A stretch of DNA of 64,000 bases. Source: Rhodovulum kholense (lineage in GTDB: Bacteria > Pseudomonadota > Alphaproteobacteria > Rhodobacterales > Rhodobacteraceae). Positions 7,830 through 17,641 of the stretch are shown one piece after another. How positions within the stretch are numbered: the first letter of the stretch is position 1; every line of letters begins with the position of its first letter. Both the position numbers and the translations under genes were made by a program. Where the stretch lies: assembly GCF_003053725.1 (NCBI RefSeq), contig NZ_QAYC01000001.1, forward strand, positions 186,001-250,000, read 5' to 3'. Under the pieces are notes generated by a model. The model had not been told where the DNA came from. It ran no database searches and saw only the letters and a program-made list of their open reading frames with translations.

Positions 7830-9899
7830 TCATTCGGCGGCGAGGCGGAAGACCGGCTCCATTTCGCCGAGCGCCTCGGCCGAGAGATGGCAGAGGATCC
7901 GGTGGCCGGAGCCAAGCTCGACCATCGGCGGCAACTCGCGCGCGCAGAGCCCGTTCGGCACCCGGTCCTTCCAGTGGCAGCGGGTCTGGAACGGGCAGCC
8001 CGGCGGCGGGTCGATGGCCGAGGGGACGTCGCCCTCCAGCACGATCCGGGTCTTCTCGACGCGGGTATCGGGGATCGGCACCGCCGACAGCAGGGCCTCG
8101 GTATAGGGGTGATAGGGCGGCGCGAAGACCTGGGCGGTGCTGCCGATCTCGACCACATGGCCGAGATACATCACCATCACCCGGTCGGCGAGATAGCGCA
8201 CGATGGACAGGTCGTGCGAGATGAAGATCAGCGTGGTGCGGCGGGTCCGCTGGATGTCCATCAGCAGATCGGCCACCGCCGCCTGGACGCTGACATCAAG
8301 CGCCGAGACGGGCTCGTCCGCCACGACGATCCGCGCGCCGCCCGCGAAGGCGCGGGCGATGCCCACCCGCTGCTTCTGCCCGCCCGAGAGTTGGCGCGGC
8401 ATGCGATCCGCGAAATCGCGCGGCAGCCGGACCAGATCGAGCAGCTCGAACATCCGCTCGCGCCGCGCCCGGCGGGTCGCGCCGACGCCGAAGACCTCGA
8501 GTGCGCGCAGGATCTGGCCGCCGACCCGCTTGGAGGGGTTCAGCGTGTCGAACGGGTTCTGGAACACCATCTGCAGATCGGCGACGGCGCGCGGCCCGCG
8601 CTTCTGGATCGGGGTTTCCTGCACCTCGCGGTCGTCCAGAAGCACCTGTCCGGCGGTCGCGGTCTCGAGCCCCAGCAGAACCTTGGCCAGCGTGGACTTG
8701 CCGCAACCGGATTCCCCCACGATGGCAAGGGTCTCGGATTGCCGGGCCTCGAAGCTGAGCGTTTCGTTGGCGCGCACCAGCTTGCGGCGGCGGCGCCCGA
8801 AGAGCCCGCCCGAGGAAACCTCGTAATACTTCCTCAGCCCCGAGACGGTCAGGACCGGCGCGCCCACCTCGCCGGGGGCTGTGGCCTCGGGGGCCGGTGG
8901 GCGGCTCTGCCAGTCGATCTCTTCGAACCGCAGACACCGCGCCTGATGGTCGTCGGCGCCGGGGACCGGCCGCATCGCAATGGCGGCGGCATCGCAAAGC
9001 CCCGCCTTGAAATGGGTGCAGCGCGGGCCGAAATTGCAGCCCCGGGGGCGATCCTGCGGCATCAGGAAACTGCCTGGAATGGTTTCCAGCGGGCGCGTGG
9101 TCTTGTCGGCCCCGGGCAGCGGGATCGACCGGAAAAGCGCCTGGGTATAGGGATGGCGCATCCGGTCGAAGACGTGGCGGACCGGGCCCTGTTCGACGGC
9201 CTCGCCGGAATACATCACGCAGATCCGGTCGCAGGCCTCGAGCACCAGACCCAGATTGTGCGAGATGAACAGCAGCGCGGTGCCGTATTTGCGGCCGAGC
9301 CCCTTCACCAGATCAACGATGGCGGCCTCTACGGTCACGTCGAGCGCGGTTGTGGGTTCGTCGAGGATCAGCAGGGCCGGGCGCGACATCAGCGCCATGG
9401 CGATCACGATCCGCTGCTGCTGGCCGCCGGACAACTGGTGCGGGTAGGCGTTCAGGATGCGGTCGGGGTCGGGCAGGCCGACATCGGCGACCATCTCGCG
9501 CGCCAGGTCCCGCGCCTCGGCGCGCGAGGCGCCGCGGTGCAGCCGGGGCACTTCCATCAGCTGGCGGCCGATGCGCAGCGCCGGATTGAGGCTGGCCATT
9601 GGCTCCTGATAGACCATCGCGATGTCGTTGCCGCGGATCCGGCGCAGCTCGGGCTCGGAGAGCGTGCCGAGATCGCGGCCGCGAAAGCGGATCGTGCCGC
9701 CGGTGATGCGGCCGGTGCGGCCGAGATCGCGCATGACGCCCAGTGCCACCGTGGATTTGCCGCAGCCGGATTCGCCCACCAGTCCCACCGCTTCGCCGGT
9801 GGCGACGGAGAGAGAGAAATCGGCGACGGCCGGGATGTCGCCCCGGCGGGTGGTGAAGGCAATCGAAAGCCGGTCGATCTCCAGAAGCGGCGCGGTCAT
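7830..9899 (-). CDS. Fused two-domain ATPase of an oligopeptide-type ABC importer (DppD-DppF-like)
   Basis: A 689-residue protein with two complete nucleotide-binding domains. The first (about 1-330) has Walker A GESGCGKST near 38-46, signature LSGGQQQR and Walker B LLILDEPTTALD. The second (about 350-680) has Walker A GESGCGKST, signature LSGGQKQR and IVVADEPVSALD. Each domain ends with the Cys-rich peptide-transporter tail (CNFGPRCTHF; CPFQTRCHW). It powers peptide or related solute import together with the two permeases and binding protein encoded directly upstream on the same strand. Fusion of the two ATPases is less common than separate genes. Confidence 0.93.
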   Translation of the reverse strand: MTAPLLEIDRLSIAFTTRRGDIPAVADFSLSVATGEAVGLVGESGCGKSTVALGVMRDLGRTGRITGGTIRFRGRDLGTLSEPELRRIRGNDIAMVYQEPMASLNPALRIGRQLMEVPRLHRGASRAEARDLAREMVADVGLPDPDRILNAYPHQLSGGQQQRIVIAMALMSRPALLILDEPTTALDVTVEAAIVDLVKGLGRKYGTALLFISHNLGLVLEACDRICVMYSGEAVEQGPVRHVFDRMRHPYTQALFRSIPLPGADKTTRPLETIPGSFLMPQDRPRGCNFGPRCTHFKAGLCDAAAIAMRPVPGADDHQARCLRFEEIDWQSRPPAPEATAPGEVGAPVLTVSGLRKYYEVSSGGLFGRRRRKLVRANETLSFEARQSETLAIVGESGCGKSTLAKVLLGLETATAGQVLLDDREVQETPIQKRGPRAVADLQMVFQNPFDTLNPSKRVGGQILRALEVFGVGATRRARRERMFELLDLVRLPRDFADRMPRQLSGGQKQRVGIARAFAGGARIVVADEPVSALDVSVQAAVADLLMDIQRTRRTTLIFISHDLSIVRYLADRVMVMYLGHVVEIGSTAQVFAPPYHPYTEALLSAVPIPDTRVEKTRIVLEGDVPSAIDPPPGCPFQTRCHWKDRVPNGLCARELPPMVELGSGHRILCHLSAEALGEMEPVFRLAAE

Positions 9900-9924
9900 C
9901 TGGCGGTTCCTTCGGCGCGGGGCG

Positions 9925-9945
9925 CGAATTTTCTGCGAAAATTCG
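9925..9945. repeat. Perfect stem-loop between permease and ATPase genes
   Basis: CGAATTTTC at 9925-9933 pairs perfectly with GAAAATTCG at 9937-9945 around a TGC loop. It lies in the short gap between two genes of one operon and is much more AT-rich than its surroundings. It may modulate mRNA stability or be a copy of a dispersed intergenic palindrome; no second copy was seen in this window. Confidence 0.55.
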
Positions 9946-9953
9946 TCATCGCG

Positions 9954-11369
9954 TCATTCCTTGAGGCTTTCCTCGCGGAGGCCATCCGCCAGCAAATTCA
10001 GCCCCAGCACGAGGCTCATGATCGCGACGGCCGGTACCAGTGGCGGAAACGGCACGAATTGCAGAAGCCCCCGCCCGGCATTGATCGAGGTGCCCCAGTC
10101 GGGGCTTTCGGGCGCAAGACCCAGGCCGAAGAACCCGAGCGTTCCCAGCAGGATGGTCGTATAGCCGATGCGCAGGCAGAAATCCACCAGAAGCGGCCCG
10201 CGCGCATTGGGCAGAATTTCCCACAGCATGATATACCAGGGGCCTTCGCCGCGGGTCTGGGCTGCGGCCACGTAATCGCGGGTGCGGATGTCGAGCGTCA
10301 GCCCGCGCACGATCCGGAAGACCGACGGGGCGTTGACGAAAACGACCGAGACGAAAACGATCAGCACGCCCGCAGGCATCGACACGATCCCCAAGGGATC
10401 GGCGTTCCAGGCAAGCCCGGCATAAAGCCAGCCGCCAAGCCCAAGCGTCGCCCCGATCAGGGCCGCGCGCAGGGGCGGCCGGGTGCGAAAGCGCGAATTC
10501 CACAGGATCGTGAGGAAGATCAGCGGGAAGAGGAAAAGCGCCCCGGCCATGTATGTGGGCACGCCCATCGCCACGATCTCGGGCGTCACCAGCAGGAAGA
10601 ACAGCAGGATCACCGGAAAGGCCAGCACGAGGTTGGCCAGAAACGACAGCAGGATGTCGAGCCGTCCGCCCAGATAGCCCGCGGGCAGCCCGAGCGTGAT
10701 CCCCACCATGAAGGCGAAGACGGTTGCGGCGGGCGCAATGGCCAGAACGACCCGCGCCCCGGCGACCGCTCGCGAAAAGACGTCGCGCGCAAGCGCGTCG
10801 CCGCCGAGAAGATAATAGCCATAGGCCGCGTCGCCTGGGGGGGGCAGGGGCGTGCCGGGGGGCTTGTTCTTCATCCCCGCAATGACGTCCGTGACCGGAT
10901 CGAAGGGTGCGATCTGGTCGGCGAAGAGCGCGGCAAAGACCCAGAACATCACCAGCGCAAGTCCCACGGCGCCAGCCGGGTTGCCAAGCAGGTGACCGAC
11001 CAGCCCCAGCCGCCGGCGGAAAAGAGCGACAAGCGCGAAGCTCGCCCCCAGCGACAGCCAGACCGGCCAGAGCCGGGTCGCGATCCGCCCGAGAATGCCC
11101 TTCGCGTCGGGCTGCACCAGCAATCCGCCGATCAGGAACGCCACGATCACCGCCGCCAGCGCCCAGAGCGACAGGCGCAGGAGCCCGCCCGTCAGCCGTG
11201 CGGCCCTGCCGGGGCCGGACCGCGACGCCTCGGGGCCCGGGCCCATGCGGTATCCGGCCAGCAGCGCCAGCGGATGGGCGAGCGCGGCCAGCGCCAGGGC
11301 GATCAGCGCGGCCTCGAGCGTGGGGACCAGCCAGGGGCCGAGCGCGCCGGTCCAGCTCAGAGGCTCCAT
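9954..11369 (-). CDS. Oligopeptide-type ABC transporter permease (DppC/OppC-like, long form)
   Basis: A 471-residue inner-membrane protein. The C-terminal part has the BPD_transp_1 fold with about six membrane segments and an EAA-like loop (YVAAAQTRGEGPWYIMLWEILPNA) that contacts the ATPase. The N-terminal 130 residues add extra hydrophobic segments (ALIALALAALAHPLALLAGY; LLRLSLWALAAVIVAFLIGG), making it longer than the usual 300-residue DppC. A soluble loop between about 165 and 205 (DPVTDVIAGMKNKPPGT) matches the DppC periplasmic stretch. The start lies 10 bases after the stop of the partner permease gene. Confidence 0.9.
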   Translation of the reverse strand: MEPLSWTGALGPWLVPTLEAALIALALAALAHPLALLAGYRMGPGPEASRSGPGRAARLTGGLLRLSLWALAAVIVAFLIGGLLVQPDAKGILGRIATRLWPVWLSLGASFALVALFRRRLGLVGHLLGNPAGAVGLALVMFWVFAALFADQIAPFDPVTDVIAGMKNKPPGTPLPPPGDAAYGYYLLGGDALARDVFSRAVAGARVVLAIAPAATVFAFMVGITLGLPAGYLGGRLDILLSFLANLVLAFPVILLFFLLVTPEIVAMGVPTYMAGALFLFPLIFLTILWNSRFRTRPPLRAALIGATLGLGGWLYAGLAWNADPLGIVSMPAGVLIVFVSVVFVNAPSVFRIVRGLTLDIRTRDYVAAAQTRGEGPWYIMLWEILPNARGPLLVDFCLRIGYTTILLGTLGFFGLGLAPESPDWGTSINAGRGLLQFVPFPPLVPAVAIMSLVLGLNLLADGLREESLKE

Positions 11370-11379
11370 CCCCGTCCCC

Positions 11380-12435
11380 TCATGCCACGCGGATCCGCGG
11401 GTTCAGAGCCGCATAGCCGATGTCGGACAGCAGTTGCGTCGCCAGCACGACGATCACCGCGACCACTGAAACCGCCAGCAGCAGGTCGATGTCGTTGTTC
11501 TGTGCGCCCTGCACCAGCGCGTCGCCGAAGCCCGGATAGACGAACAGCGACTCGACGATCACCACCCCGGTCAGGAGCCAGGGGAATTGCAGCATGATCA
11601 CCGTGAAGGGCGCGATCAGCGCGTTCCGCAGCGCATGGCGCAGCACCACGGCCCGAAAGCTCAGCCCCTTCAGCCGGGCGGTGCGGATGTATTGCGCGGT
11701 CATCACCTCGGCCATCGAGGCCCGCGTCATCCGCGCGATATAGCCCATGCCGTAAAGCGCCACGGTCGCGACCGGCAGGGTGAAGTTCTGGAAGGTCGCG
11801 CCCTCGACCGCCGATTTCGCCGAACCCGTGAACCATTTCAGCCCGACCATCGACGAGGCGAAGATCGCGACGAAGATCACGCCCGAGACATATTCCGGCG
11901 TCGAGGTCGTCGCGATCGAGAGCGTCGAGAGCCCGCGGTCGAGCGCCGAGCCCTCGCGCATCCCGGCCAGTACGCCCACGATCAGCGCCAGCGGCACCAT
12001 CGTCGCGAAGGCCCAGGCCATCAAGAGCCCCGTGCGCTGCAACCGCTCGGCGATCACCTCGGTCACGGGGCGGCGGAACTTGGTCGAATAGCCCCAGTCG
12101 CCTTGCAGTACGCCGCAAAAGCGCGGCACCTCTTCTGCGGCAAGCCCGGGATGGCCGCGCAGGCAGCGCCCTCCGATCGCCCGCCCATCCGCGTCGGTGG
12201 TCAGGGGCGCGGGCAGCACCCCCAGCCATTCGCCATAGCGCGTCAGCATCGGCGCGCCATAGCCGTTCCGGTCGATCCAGCTGGCGACCTCGGCATCGGT
12301 GATCCGCGCACCCGCCTGGGTCTTGGCCAGCTTTTCGAGGTTCGGTTGCAGGTTGGTCAGCAGGAAGACGATGAATGTCATGCTCAGCGCCGTCAGCGCC
12401 ATGACCCCGAGCCGCCTGATGATGAACCCGGCCAT
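11380..12435 (-). CDS. Oligopeptide-type ABC transporter permease (DppB/OppB-like)
   Basis: A 351-residue inner-membrane permease. It starts with the family-typical FIIRRLGVMALTALSMTFIVFLLTNL helix, has a large periplasmic loop (about 35-125), then five membrane segments and the EAA loop (YIRTARLKGLSFRAVVLRHALRNALIAPF). It pairs with the DppC-like permease 10 bases downstream. Start codon is the first ATG of the conserved N-terminus. Confidence 0.94.
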   Translation of the reverse strand: MAGFIIRRLGVMALTALSMTFIVFLLTNLQPNLEKLAKTQAGARITDAEVASWIDRNGYGAPMLTRYGEWLGVLPAPLTTDADGRAIGGRCLRGHPGLAAEEVPRFCGVLQGDWGYSTKFRRPVTEVIAERLQRTGLLMAWAFATMVPLALIVGVLAGMREGSALDRGLSTLSIATTSTPEYVSGVIFVAIFASSMVGLKWFTGSAKSAVEGATFQNFTLPVATVALYGMGYIARMTRASMAEVMTAQYIRTARLKGLSFRAVVLRHALRNALIAPFTVIMLQFPWLLTGVVIVESLFVYPGFGDALVQGAQNNDIDLLLAVSVVAVIVVLATQLLSDIGYAALNPRIRVA

Positions 12436-12483
12436 GCCGTCCCCCGTCCGTCGCCTGCCGCCCTGTCCGGCCCACGGCCCGGA

Positions 12484-14148
12484 TCAGGCCCAGCCCAGAT
12501 GGTGGACGTTGATTTCGTATTTCGGATGCATCTCTATGTTCAGCACGCCCGGTTTGGCATGGCGGTACAGCGCGCGGAAATAGGGGATGATGGCGACGCC
12601 CTCGTCGACCATGATCCGTTCGAGCTTGGCCATCACCGCGCGCCGCTCGGTATCGTCGGCAATGGCGGTCGCCTGATCCAGGAGCGCGTCGAACTCGGCA
12701 TTGCGAAAGCCGCATTCGTTCCAGGCGGCGGTCGAGCGATAGGCGAGGTTCAGCAGCTGGATGCCGGTTTCGCGATGCGCCCAGTTGGTCGAGGAGAACG
12801 GGTATTTGGTCCAGTCGTTCCAGAAGGTGGACCCCGGCAGAACCGTCCGGCGCACCTTGAAGCCCGCGTCGCGCAGCTGGGCCGCCACCGCGTCGGTGGT
12901 GTTCTTGCGATAATCGTCGTCGATCGACACCAGCTCGTGCTCGAAGTCCATCATCCCGGCCTCTTCCATCAGCCGGAGCGCCTCGGGGATGTCCTGCCGA
13001 TGCGCCTCGATCTCGGCATAGTCGGGGTGCACGTCCGGCGCGACGTGGAAGTTGTTGCGCGATTCCCGGCCGCGGCCCGAAATGCCCAGCTCCAGCGGCA
13101 CCGAATTGTCGATGGCCAGCGCCAGCGCCCGGCGCACGCGCACGTCGGCATAGGGGCGCAGGCCGTCGACCTCGGCCTCCTGGTTGGGGCGGATCACCAC
13201 GGTCGAAGACGTACCGACCGAGCTTTCGACCCAGCCGAGCGCGGAAAAGATGTCGATGAAATCCGACACCGTCTCGTGGGTCACGTCGAACTCGTCGGCA
13301 TCGGCCCCGGCCAGCCAGGCCGAGGGATCGGTGCCGTAGTCGAGAAACTCGATCCGGTCGAGCCAGGCGCCGTCGCCCCAATAGCTGTGCTCGGGATTGC
13401 GGACCAGCACGATGCGCTCGCCGACCTTGAACTCCTCGAACATGTAGGCGCCGGTGCCGATGCCGTGATCGGCGACCGAGGTGCCGATCTTGTCGCGATG
13501 CATCACCGCCGCCGGATAGTCGGCCATGCCGAACATCAGCGTGCCGTCGGGCCGCAAGAGGTGCAGCCGGACGGTCAGGTCGTCGACGATCTCGATGGCG
13601 CCTTCGGCCGCCTTGCCATCCTCGACCATCGCGGCCATCCGGGAGGGCATGGAATTGCCCTCGACCGAGGTGTCGCACCAGCCGTCGAGGTTCGCGGCAA
13701 CATCCTTCGCGGTGAAGGGCTCGCCGGTGTTCCAGGTCACGCCGGGGCGGACGTGCAGGGTGTATTCGGTCGCGTCCTCATTGGCCTGCCAGCGTTCCAG
13801 CAGCATCGGGCGCAGCGTCCCGTCGCGCTTGAGTTCGGCCAGGTATTCGATGATGCCACGGGTTTCATTGGCCTTTTCCGACCAGTCATAGGTGCGCGGG
13901 TCGGCCAGTTCGCGGCAATCCATCTGGATCCTCAGCGTGCCGCCCCGCTGGGGCACGGTCTGGGCGCGGGCGGGTTCGGGCTGGCCGATCAGCGCATAGG
14001 CGGCGGCCGATGTCAGGCCCAGAGCCGTCGCCCGGCCCAGAAACTCGCGCCGGTCCATCAGACCCGCCCGATGCTCGCGGGCATACATCCGCGCGGCCGG
14101 GTGGGTCCGGTCGGACCGGGCGTCGGCGCGGCTGGAAGGCGTGGTCAT
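12484..14148 (-). CDS. Peptide/solute-binding protein of the ABC importer, Tat-exported
   Basis: A 554-residue SBP family 5 periplasmic binding protein. A twin-arginine signal is visible: DRREFLGRATALGLTSAAAYALI at about residues 32-54, with cleavage near PARAQ. The mature part shows SBP_bac_5 features (GTLRIQM, YTLHVRPGVTWNTGEPFTAKDV, VRRALALAID). The ATG at 14148 follows AGGGAG by 8 bases, but it leaves about 30 residues before the Tat motif, so a later ATG at the MDRREF position (about 14055) is a real alternative. It is the first gene of the transporter operon, 187 bases after the AraC-type gene. Substrate unknown. Confidence 0.92.
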   Translation of the reverse strand: MTTPSSRADARSDRTHPAARMYAREHRAGLMDRREFLGRATALGLTSAAAYALIGQPEPARAQTVPQRGGTLRIQMDCRELADPRTYDWSEKANETRGIIEYLAELKRDGTLRPMLLERWQANEDATEYTLHVRPGVTWNTGEPFTAKDVAANLDGWCDTSVEGNSMPSRMAAMVEDGKAAEGAIEIVDDLTVRLHLLRPDGTLMFGMADYPAAVMHRDKIGTSVADHGIGTGAYMFEEFKVGERIVLVRNPEHSYWGDGAWLDRIEFLDYGTDPSAWLAGADADEFDVTHETVSDFIDIFSALGWVESSVGTSSTVVIRPNQEAEVDGLRPYADVRVRRALALAIDNSVPLELGISGRGRESRNNFHVAPDVHPDYAEIEAHRQDIPEALRLMEEAGMMDFEHELVSIDDDYRKNTTDAVAAQLRDAGFKVRRTVLPGSTFWNDWTKYPFSSTNWAHRETGIQLLNLAYRSTAAWNECGFRNAEFDALLDQATAIADDTERRAVMAKLERIMVDEGVAIIPYFRALYRHAKPGVLNIEMHPKYEINVHHLGWA

Positions 14149-14335
14149 GGCTCGGATCTCCCTGTCAGTGGCTTCAGGCCGGTCGTGCGGCGCCGGTCCC
14201 GGCTTTTCCTGCGTCCTGCCGGGGCCTGTCCCGGCGGGGTGTGTCGCGATCGCTTCTTTCAGGAAAGACGACATCCCTTCGCGATGCAACCCTTGGCCCG
14301 GTCGCCGTATGGGCCGACGGAGCCGCCGCCCTCGC

Positions 14336-15124
14336 CTAGTGGCCCTTCCGGAAGGTGGTGGGCGAGGCACCGGCGCGGGCCTGGAAGGCGCGGGTGAAAT
14401 AGGCGGGCGAGGCATAGCCCAGGGCCGAGGCGATTTCCTTGATCGGGGCGCGGGTATCGGCCAGGAGCCGCTGCGCCTCGCTGATCTTGCGTTCGGCCAG
14501 CAGGTCCGAGGCGGTGCGCCCGCAGGTGCGGTTGCAGACCCGGGTCAGGTGGGTCGGCGTGACCCCCAGCTCGGCCGCGTAATCCGATACCGACTTGGCC
14601 GAGCGGAAGTCCTTTTCGACCAGCGCGGCAAAGCCCGAGGCCAGGCGGCGGGCCGAATCCGGACGGCGGGGCCCGTCTTCCTCGAGCAGGATCTGGCGGT
14701 CGAGCCAGACCGAGACCAGCCCGGCCAGATGGCGGATCGCGCGCTTGGATTCGGGGCGTCGGCCGTCAAGCTCGCGCTGCAGGCTTTCGACCAGGATCGT
14801 CAGCTCGGCCTGCACCGCCCCGTCGCGGATGCGCAGGTGATGCGGCCCGTCGGGCAGCTCCATGTCGGGCATGCCGGAAAAAACGATGGCGGTACCATAG
14901 ACCTGGCTGGTCATCTCGAAGCCGTGCATGGTGTGCGCCGGGATGAAGACGGCGTTATGCGCGCCATAGCCGCGCGTCACGCCCCCCACGGTGATCCGGC
15001 CCTGGCCCTTGGTGATCCACAAGAGCTGCGGGGCGGAATAGCTGCGCATCGCTTCCACCCGCCACCGGCTTCCATTGGTCAGACGCGAAAACGGGATCAG
15101 GCGAAGTTCGGCAAAAAGCGACAT
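14336..15124 (-). CDS. AraC family transcriptional regulator
   Basis: A 262-residue regulator. The N-terminal cupin-like sensor domain (about 1-130) has the GQGRITVGGVTRGYGAHNAVFIPAHTMH pattern. The C-terminal domain (about 165-262) has two helix-turn-helix units, SVSDYAAELGVTPTHLTRVCNRTCG and IKEIASALGYASPAYFTRAFQARAG. It is encoded directly upstream of the peptide-type ABC operon in the same direction, so it is the likely local regulator; the inducer is unknown. Confidence 0.92.
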   Translation of the reverse strand: MSLFAELRLIPFSRLTNGSRWRVEAMRSYSAPQLLWITKGQGRITVGGVTRGYGAHNAVFIPAHTMHGFEMTSQVYGTAIVFSGMPDMELPDGPHHLRIRDGAVQAELTILVESLQRELDGRRPESKRAIRHLAGLVSVWLDRQILLEEDGPRRPDSARRLASGFAALVEKDFRSAKSVSDYAAELGVTPTHLTRVCNRTCGRTASDLLAERKISEAQRLLADTRAPIKEIASALGYASPAYFTRAFQARAGASPTTFRKGH

Positions 15125-15283
15125 TCAGGGAAATCCCGGGCAGCGTCGGGTCACGGCGGTTCGAACGGGGCAAGTCTGGTGCGATTCGGACCCTCGGTAA
15201 AGTGTCGCTGCGGTTGCAAAAGGGATGCCTGCCGCCCTGTGGCGCGGTTGCCGCGCGACGTGGCCCTCGACGCGATCTGCGGC

Positions 15284-16207
15284 TCAGCCCGCAGGCCAGC
15301 GCGGCCAGTGCCCCAGCCGCGACCGGAACCAGGTGCGCTGGCGCTTGGCATATTGGCGCGAGGCGATCTTGGCCGCTGCCACCGCCTCGGCCAGCGGCAT
15401 CTCGCCCCGCAGATGCGCCACCAGATCGGGCGCGCCGATGGCCTTGGCCGACAGGAGGCCCGCATCCCAGCGGGGCAGGTTGGCCCGCACCTCGTCCAGC
15501 GCGCCTTCCGCGATCATCCGCTCGAAGCGCGCGTCGATCCGGGCGTTCAGCCAGTCGCGCCCGGCCTCGATCACCAGAGGCTGCGCGGCACTTAGCGGCA
15601 GCAGCGGGGGCGGGGTCTCGTCCTGCCAGGCGGCAAGTCCGCGGCCGGTTGCGCGCTGCACCTCCCAGGCGCGCTGGACACGGGCGGGATTGCGCCGGTC
15701 GATCCGGTCGAGCGTGGCGGGATCGAGCCCGGCCAGCAGCGCCTCGACCCCTTCGGCGGCCAGACGCCGGTCGGCCTCGGCGCGGATCTCGGGCGGGGTC
15801 GCCGGGATCTCGGCCAGACCCTCGGTCAGCGCGGTGAAGTAAAGCCCGGTGCCGCCGACGATGATGGGCCGGTCGGGGCCCTCCAGCAGCGGCGCCAGGT
15901 CGCGCAGCCAGTGGCCGACGGAATAGTCGGCATCGAAGGGAACATGGCCGTAAAGCGCATGCGGCACGCGGGCCTCTTCATCGGGCGTGGGGCGGGCGGT
16001 CAGTACCCGCCAGCCCTCGAAGACCTGCAACGCATCGGCATTGACGATGACGCCGCCCCGGGCCTCGGCGATGGCCAGCGCCAGCGCCGACTTGCCGCTG
16101 GCGGTCGGCCCCGCGATCAGAACCGGCCGGTCGGGGTCCAGATCGGGCAGCCCCGCTGCCCCGGTTCCGGTCCGATGGGCGTTGAACCCGTCCCGCTTTT
16201 CCGACAT
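15284..16207 (-). CDS. miaA: tRNA dimethylallyltransferase
   Basis: A 307-residue enzyme that adds a dimethylallyl group to A37 of tRNAs reading UNN codons. The P-loop GPTASGKS is at residues 33-40, followed by the substrate-binding [11 protein letters not shown] and [15 protein letters not shown] motifs, and the C-terminal [11 protein letters not shown] and [11 protein letters not shown] segments. The ATG at 16207 gives [11 protein letters not shown]; the frame stays open further upstream but that region belongs to pyrH on the other strand. It diverges from pyrH across only 42 bases. Confidence 0.96.
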   Translation of the reverse strand: MSEKRDGFNAHRTGTGAAGLPDLDPDRPVLIAGPTASGKSALALAIAEARGGVIVNADALQVFEGWRVLTARPTPDEEARVPHALYGHVPFDADYSVGHWLRDLAPLLEGPDRPIIVGGTGLYFTALTEGLAEIPATPPEIRAEADRRLAAEGVEALLAGLDPATLDRIDRRNPARVQRAWEVQRATGRGLAAWQDETPPPLLPLSAAQPLVIEAGRDWLNARIDARFERMIAEGALDEVRANLPRWDAGLLSAKAIGAPDLVAHLRGEMPLAEAVAAAKIASRQYAKRQRTWFRSRLGHWPRWPAG

Positions 16208-16249
16208 GGTGCCGCCCGACTGACATTCCTGAAAACAGAGGCAGACCAT

Positions 16250-16987
16250 ATGAGCGACGGCAGCGCCGATCAACCGAAGCCGGCCTATAACCGCGTGCTT
16301 CTGAAAATCTCGGGCGAAGCGCTGATGGGCGATCAGGGCTTCGGCCTGCACCCGCCGACGGTCGAGCGGATCGCCCGCGAGGTCAAGGCGGTGCGCGATC
16401 TGGGCGTCGAGATCTGCATGGTGATCGGCGGCGGCAACATCTTCCGCGGGCTGCAGGGCTCGGCCCAGGGGATGGAGCGCACGACCGCCGACTATATGGG
16501 CATGCTGGCGACCGTGATGAACGCGCTGGCGATGCAATCGGCGCTGGAGGGTCTCGGCGTCTTCTGCCGGGTCATTACCGCGATCCGCATGGACGAGGTG
16601 GCCGAGCCCTATATCCGCCGCCGCGCCGTGCGGCACCTGGAAAAGAAGCGCGTCATCATCTTCGCGGCTGGCACCGGGAACCCCTATTTCACGACCGATA
16701 CCGCCGCCACGCTGCGCGCCAACGAAATGGCCTGCGAGGCGATCTTCAAGGGCACCAAGGTCGACGGGGTCTATGACAAGGACCCGGTCAAGCATGACGA
16801 TGCCGTGCGCTATGACGAGATCACCTATGACGACTGTCTTGTGAAGAATCTCAAGGTGATGGACGCCTCGGCGATTGCGCTCGCCCGTGACAACGACCTG
16901 CCGATCATCGTCTTCAGTCTGGACGAGCCGGGCGGCTTCCGCGGCATCCTTGCCGGGCAAGGCACCTATACAATCGTGCACGGATAG
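16250..16987 (+). CDS. pyrH: UMP kinase
   Basis: A 245-residue amino-acid-kinase-fold enzyme that phosphorylates UMP to UDP. Motifs: [14 protein letters not shown] (nucleotide-binding lysine), GGGNIFRG, and the uridylate site near [16 protein letters not shown]. The ATG at 16250 is preceded by a GAGG at 16238. It begins the run pyrH-frr-uppS-cdsA-dxr-rseP-bamA-skp-fabZ-lpxA-lpxI-lpxB, the classic arrangement. Confidence 0.98.
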   Translation: MSDGSADQPKPAYNRVLLKISGEALMGDQGFGLHPPTVERIAREVKAVRDLGVEICMVIGGGNIFRGLQGSAQGMERTTADYMGMLATVMNALAMQSALEGLGVFCRVITAIRMDEVAEPYIRRRAVRHLEKKRVIIFAAGTGNPYFTTDTAATLRANEMACEAIFKGTKVDGVYDKDPVKHDDAVRYDEITYDDCLVKNLKVMDASAIALARDNDLPIIVFSLDEPGGFRGILAGQGTYTIVHG

Positions 16988-17038
16988 CGGTATAGCAACC
17001 AAAACACGCGACTTCACGAGGCAACGGGAAGAAAGACC

Positions 17039-17605
17039 ATGGCGGAAGACGAGCTGGACATCGACCTTGACGACCTGACCCGCCGGATGGACGGCGCGAT
17101 GGCGTCGCTCAAGCACGAGTTTTCCTCGCTCCGGACGGGGCGCGCCTCGGCCAGCATGCTGGACCCGGTCATGGTCGAGGCATATGGCGCGCCGACGCCG
17201 ATCAACCAGGTGGGCACCGTCAACGTGCCCGAGCCGCGCATGGTCACCATCAATGTCTGGGACAAGGCGATGGTGAACAAGGTCGAGAAGGCGATCATGG
17301 AATCGGGCCTCGGGATCAACCCGCAGACCAACGGCACCATCATCATGCTGCCGATCCCCGAGCTGAACGAAGAGCGCCGCCGCGAGTTGACCAAGGTCGC
17401 CGCCCAATATGCCGAACAGGCCCGCGTGGCCGTGCGCAACGTGCGCCGCGACGGCATGGAGCAGCTCAAGAAGGCCAAGGCCGCCGGCATGAGCGAGGAT
17501 GACAACAAGATCTGGCATGATGAGATCCAGACCCTGACCGACAAGTACATCGCCCAGGTCGACAAGGCGCTCGAGACCAAGCAGCAGGAGATCATGCAGG
17601 TCTGA
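17039..17605 (+). CDS. frr: Ribosome recycling factor
   Basis: A 188-residue factor that splits post-termination ribosomes with EF-G. The RRF pattern is clear: [22 protein letters not shown] near the N-terminus, [11 protein letters not shown] in domain II, and the C-terminal helix [17 protein letters not shown]. Length is normal (about 185). It lies 51 bases after pyrH. Confidence 0.98.
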   Translation: MAEDELDIDLDDLTRRMDGAMASLKHEFSSLRTGRASASMLDPVMVEAYGAPTPINQVGTVNVPEPRMVTINVWDKAMVNKVEKAIMESGLGINPQTNGTIIMLPIPELNEERRRELTKVAAQYAEQARVAVRNVRRDGMEQLKKAKAAGMSEDDNKIWHDEIQTLTDKYIAQVDKALETKQQEIMQV

Positions 17606-17641
17606 CCCCGGTCGGACCCGCAGGATCGGAAAGGGGGCGGC

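Noticed and set aside
7767-11597. Very long open frame on the plus strand opposite the ABC transporter genes
   Set aside because: It is antisense to genes with clear conserved motifs; long antisense frames are expected at this GC content, and its product is low-complexity and His/Gln/Arg-rich.
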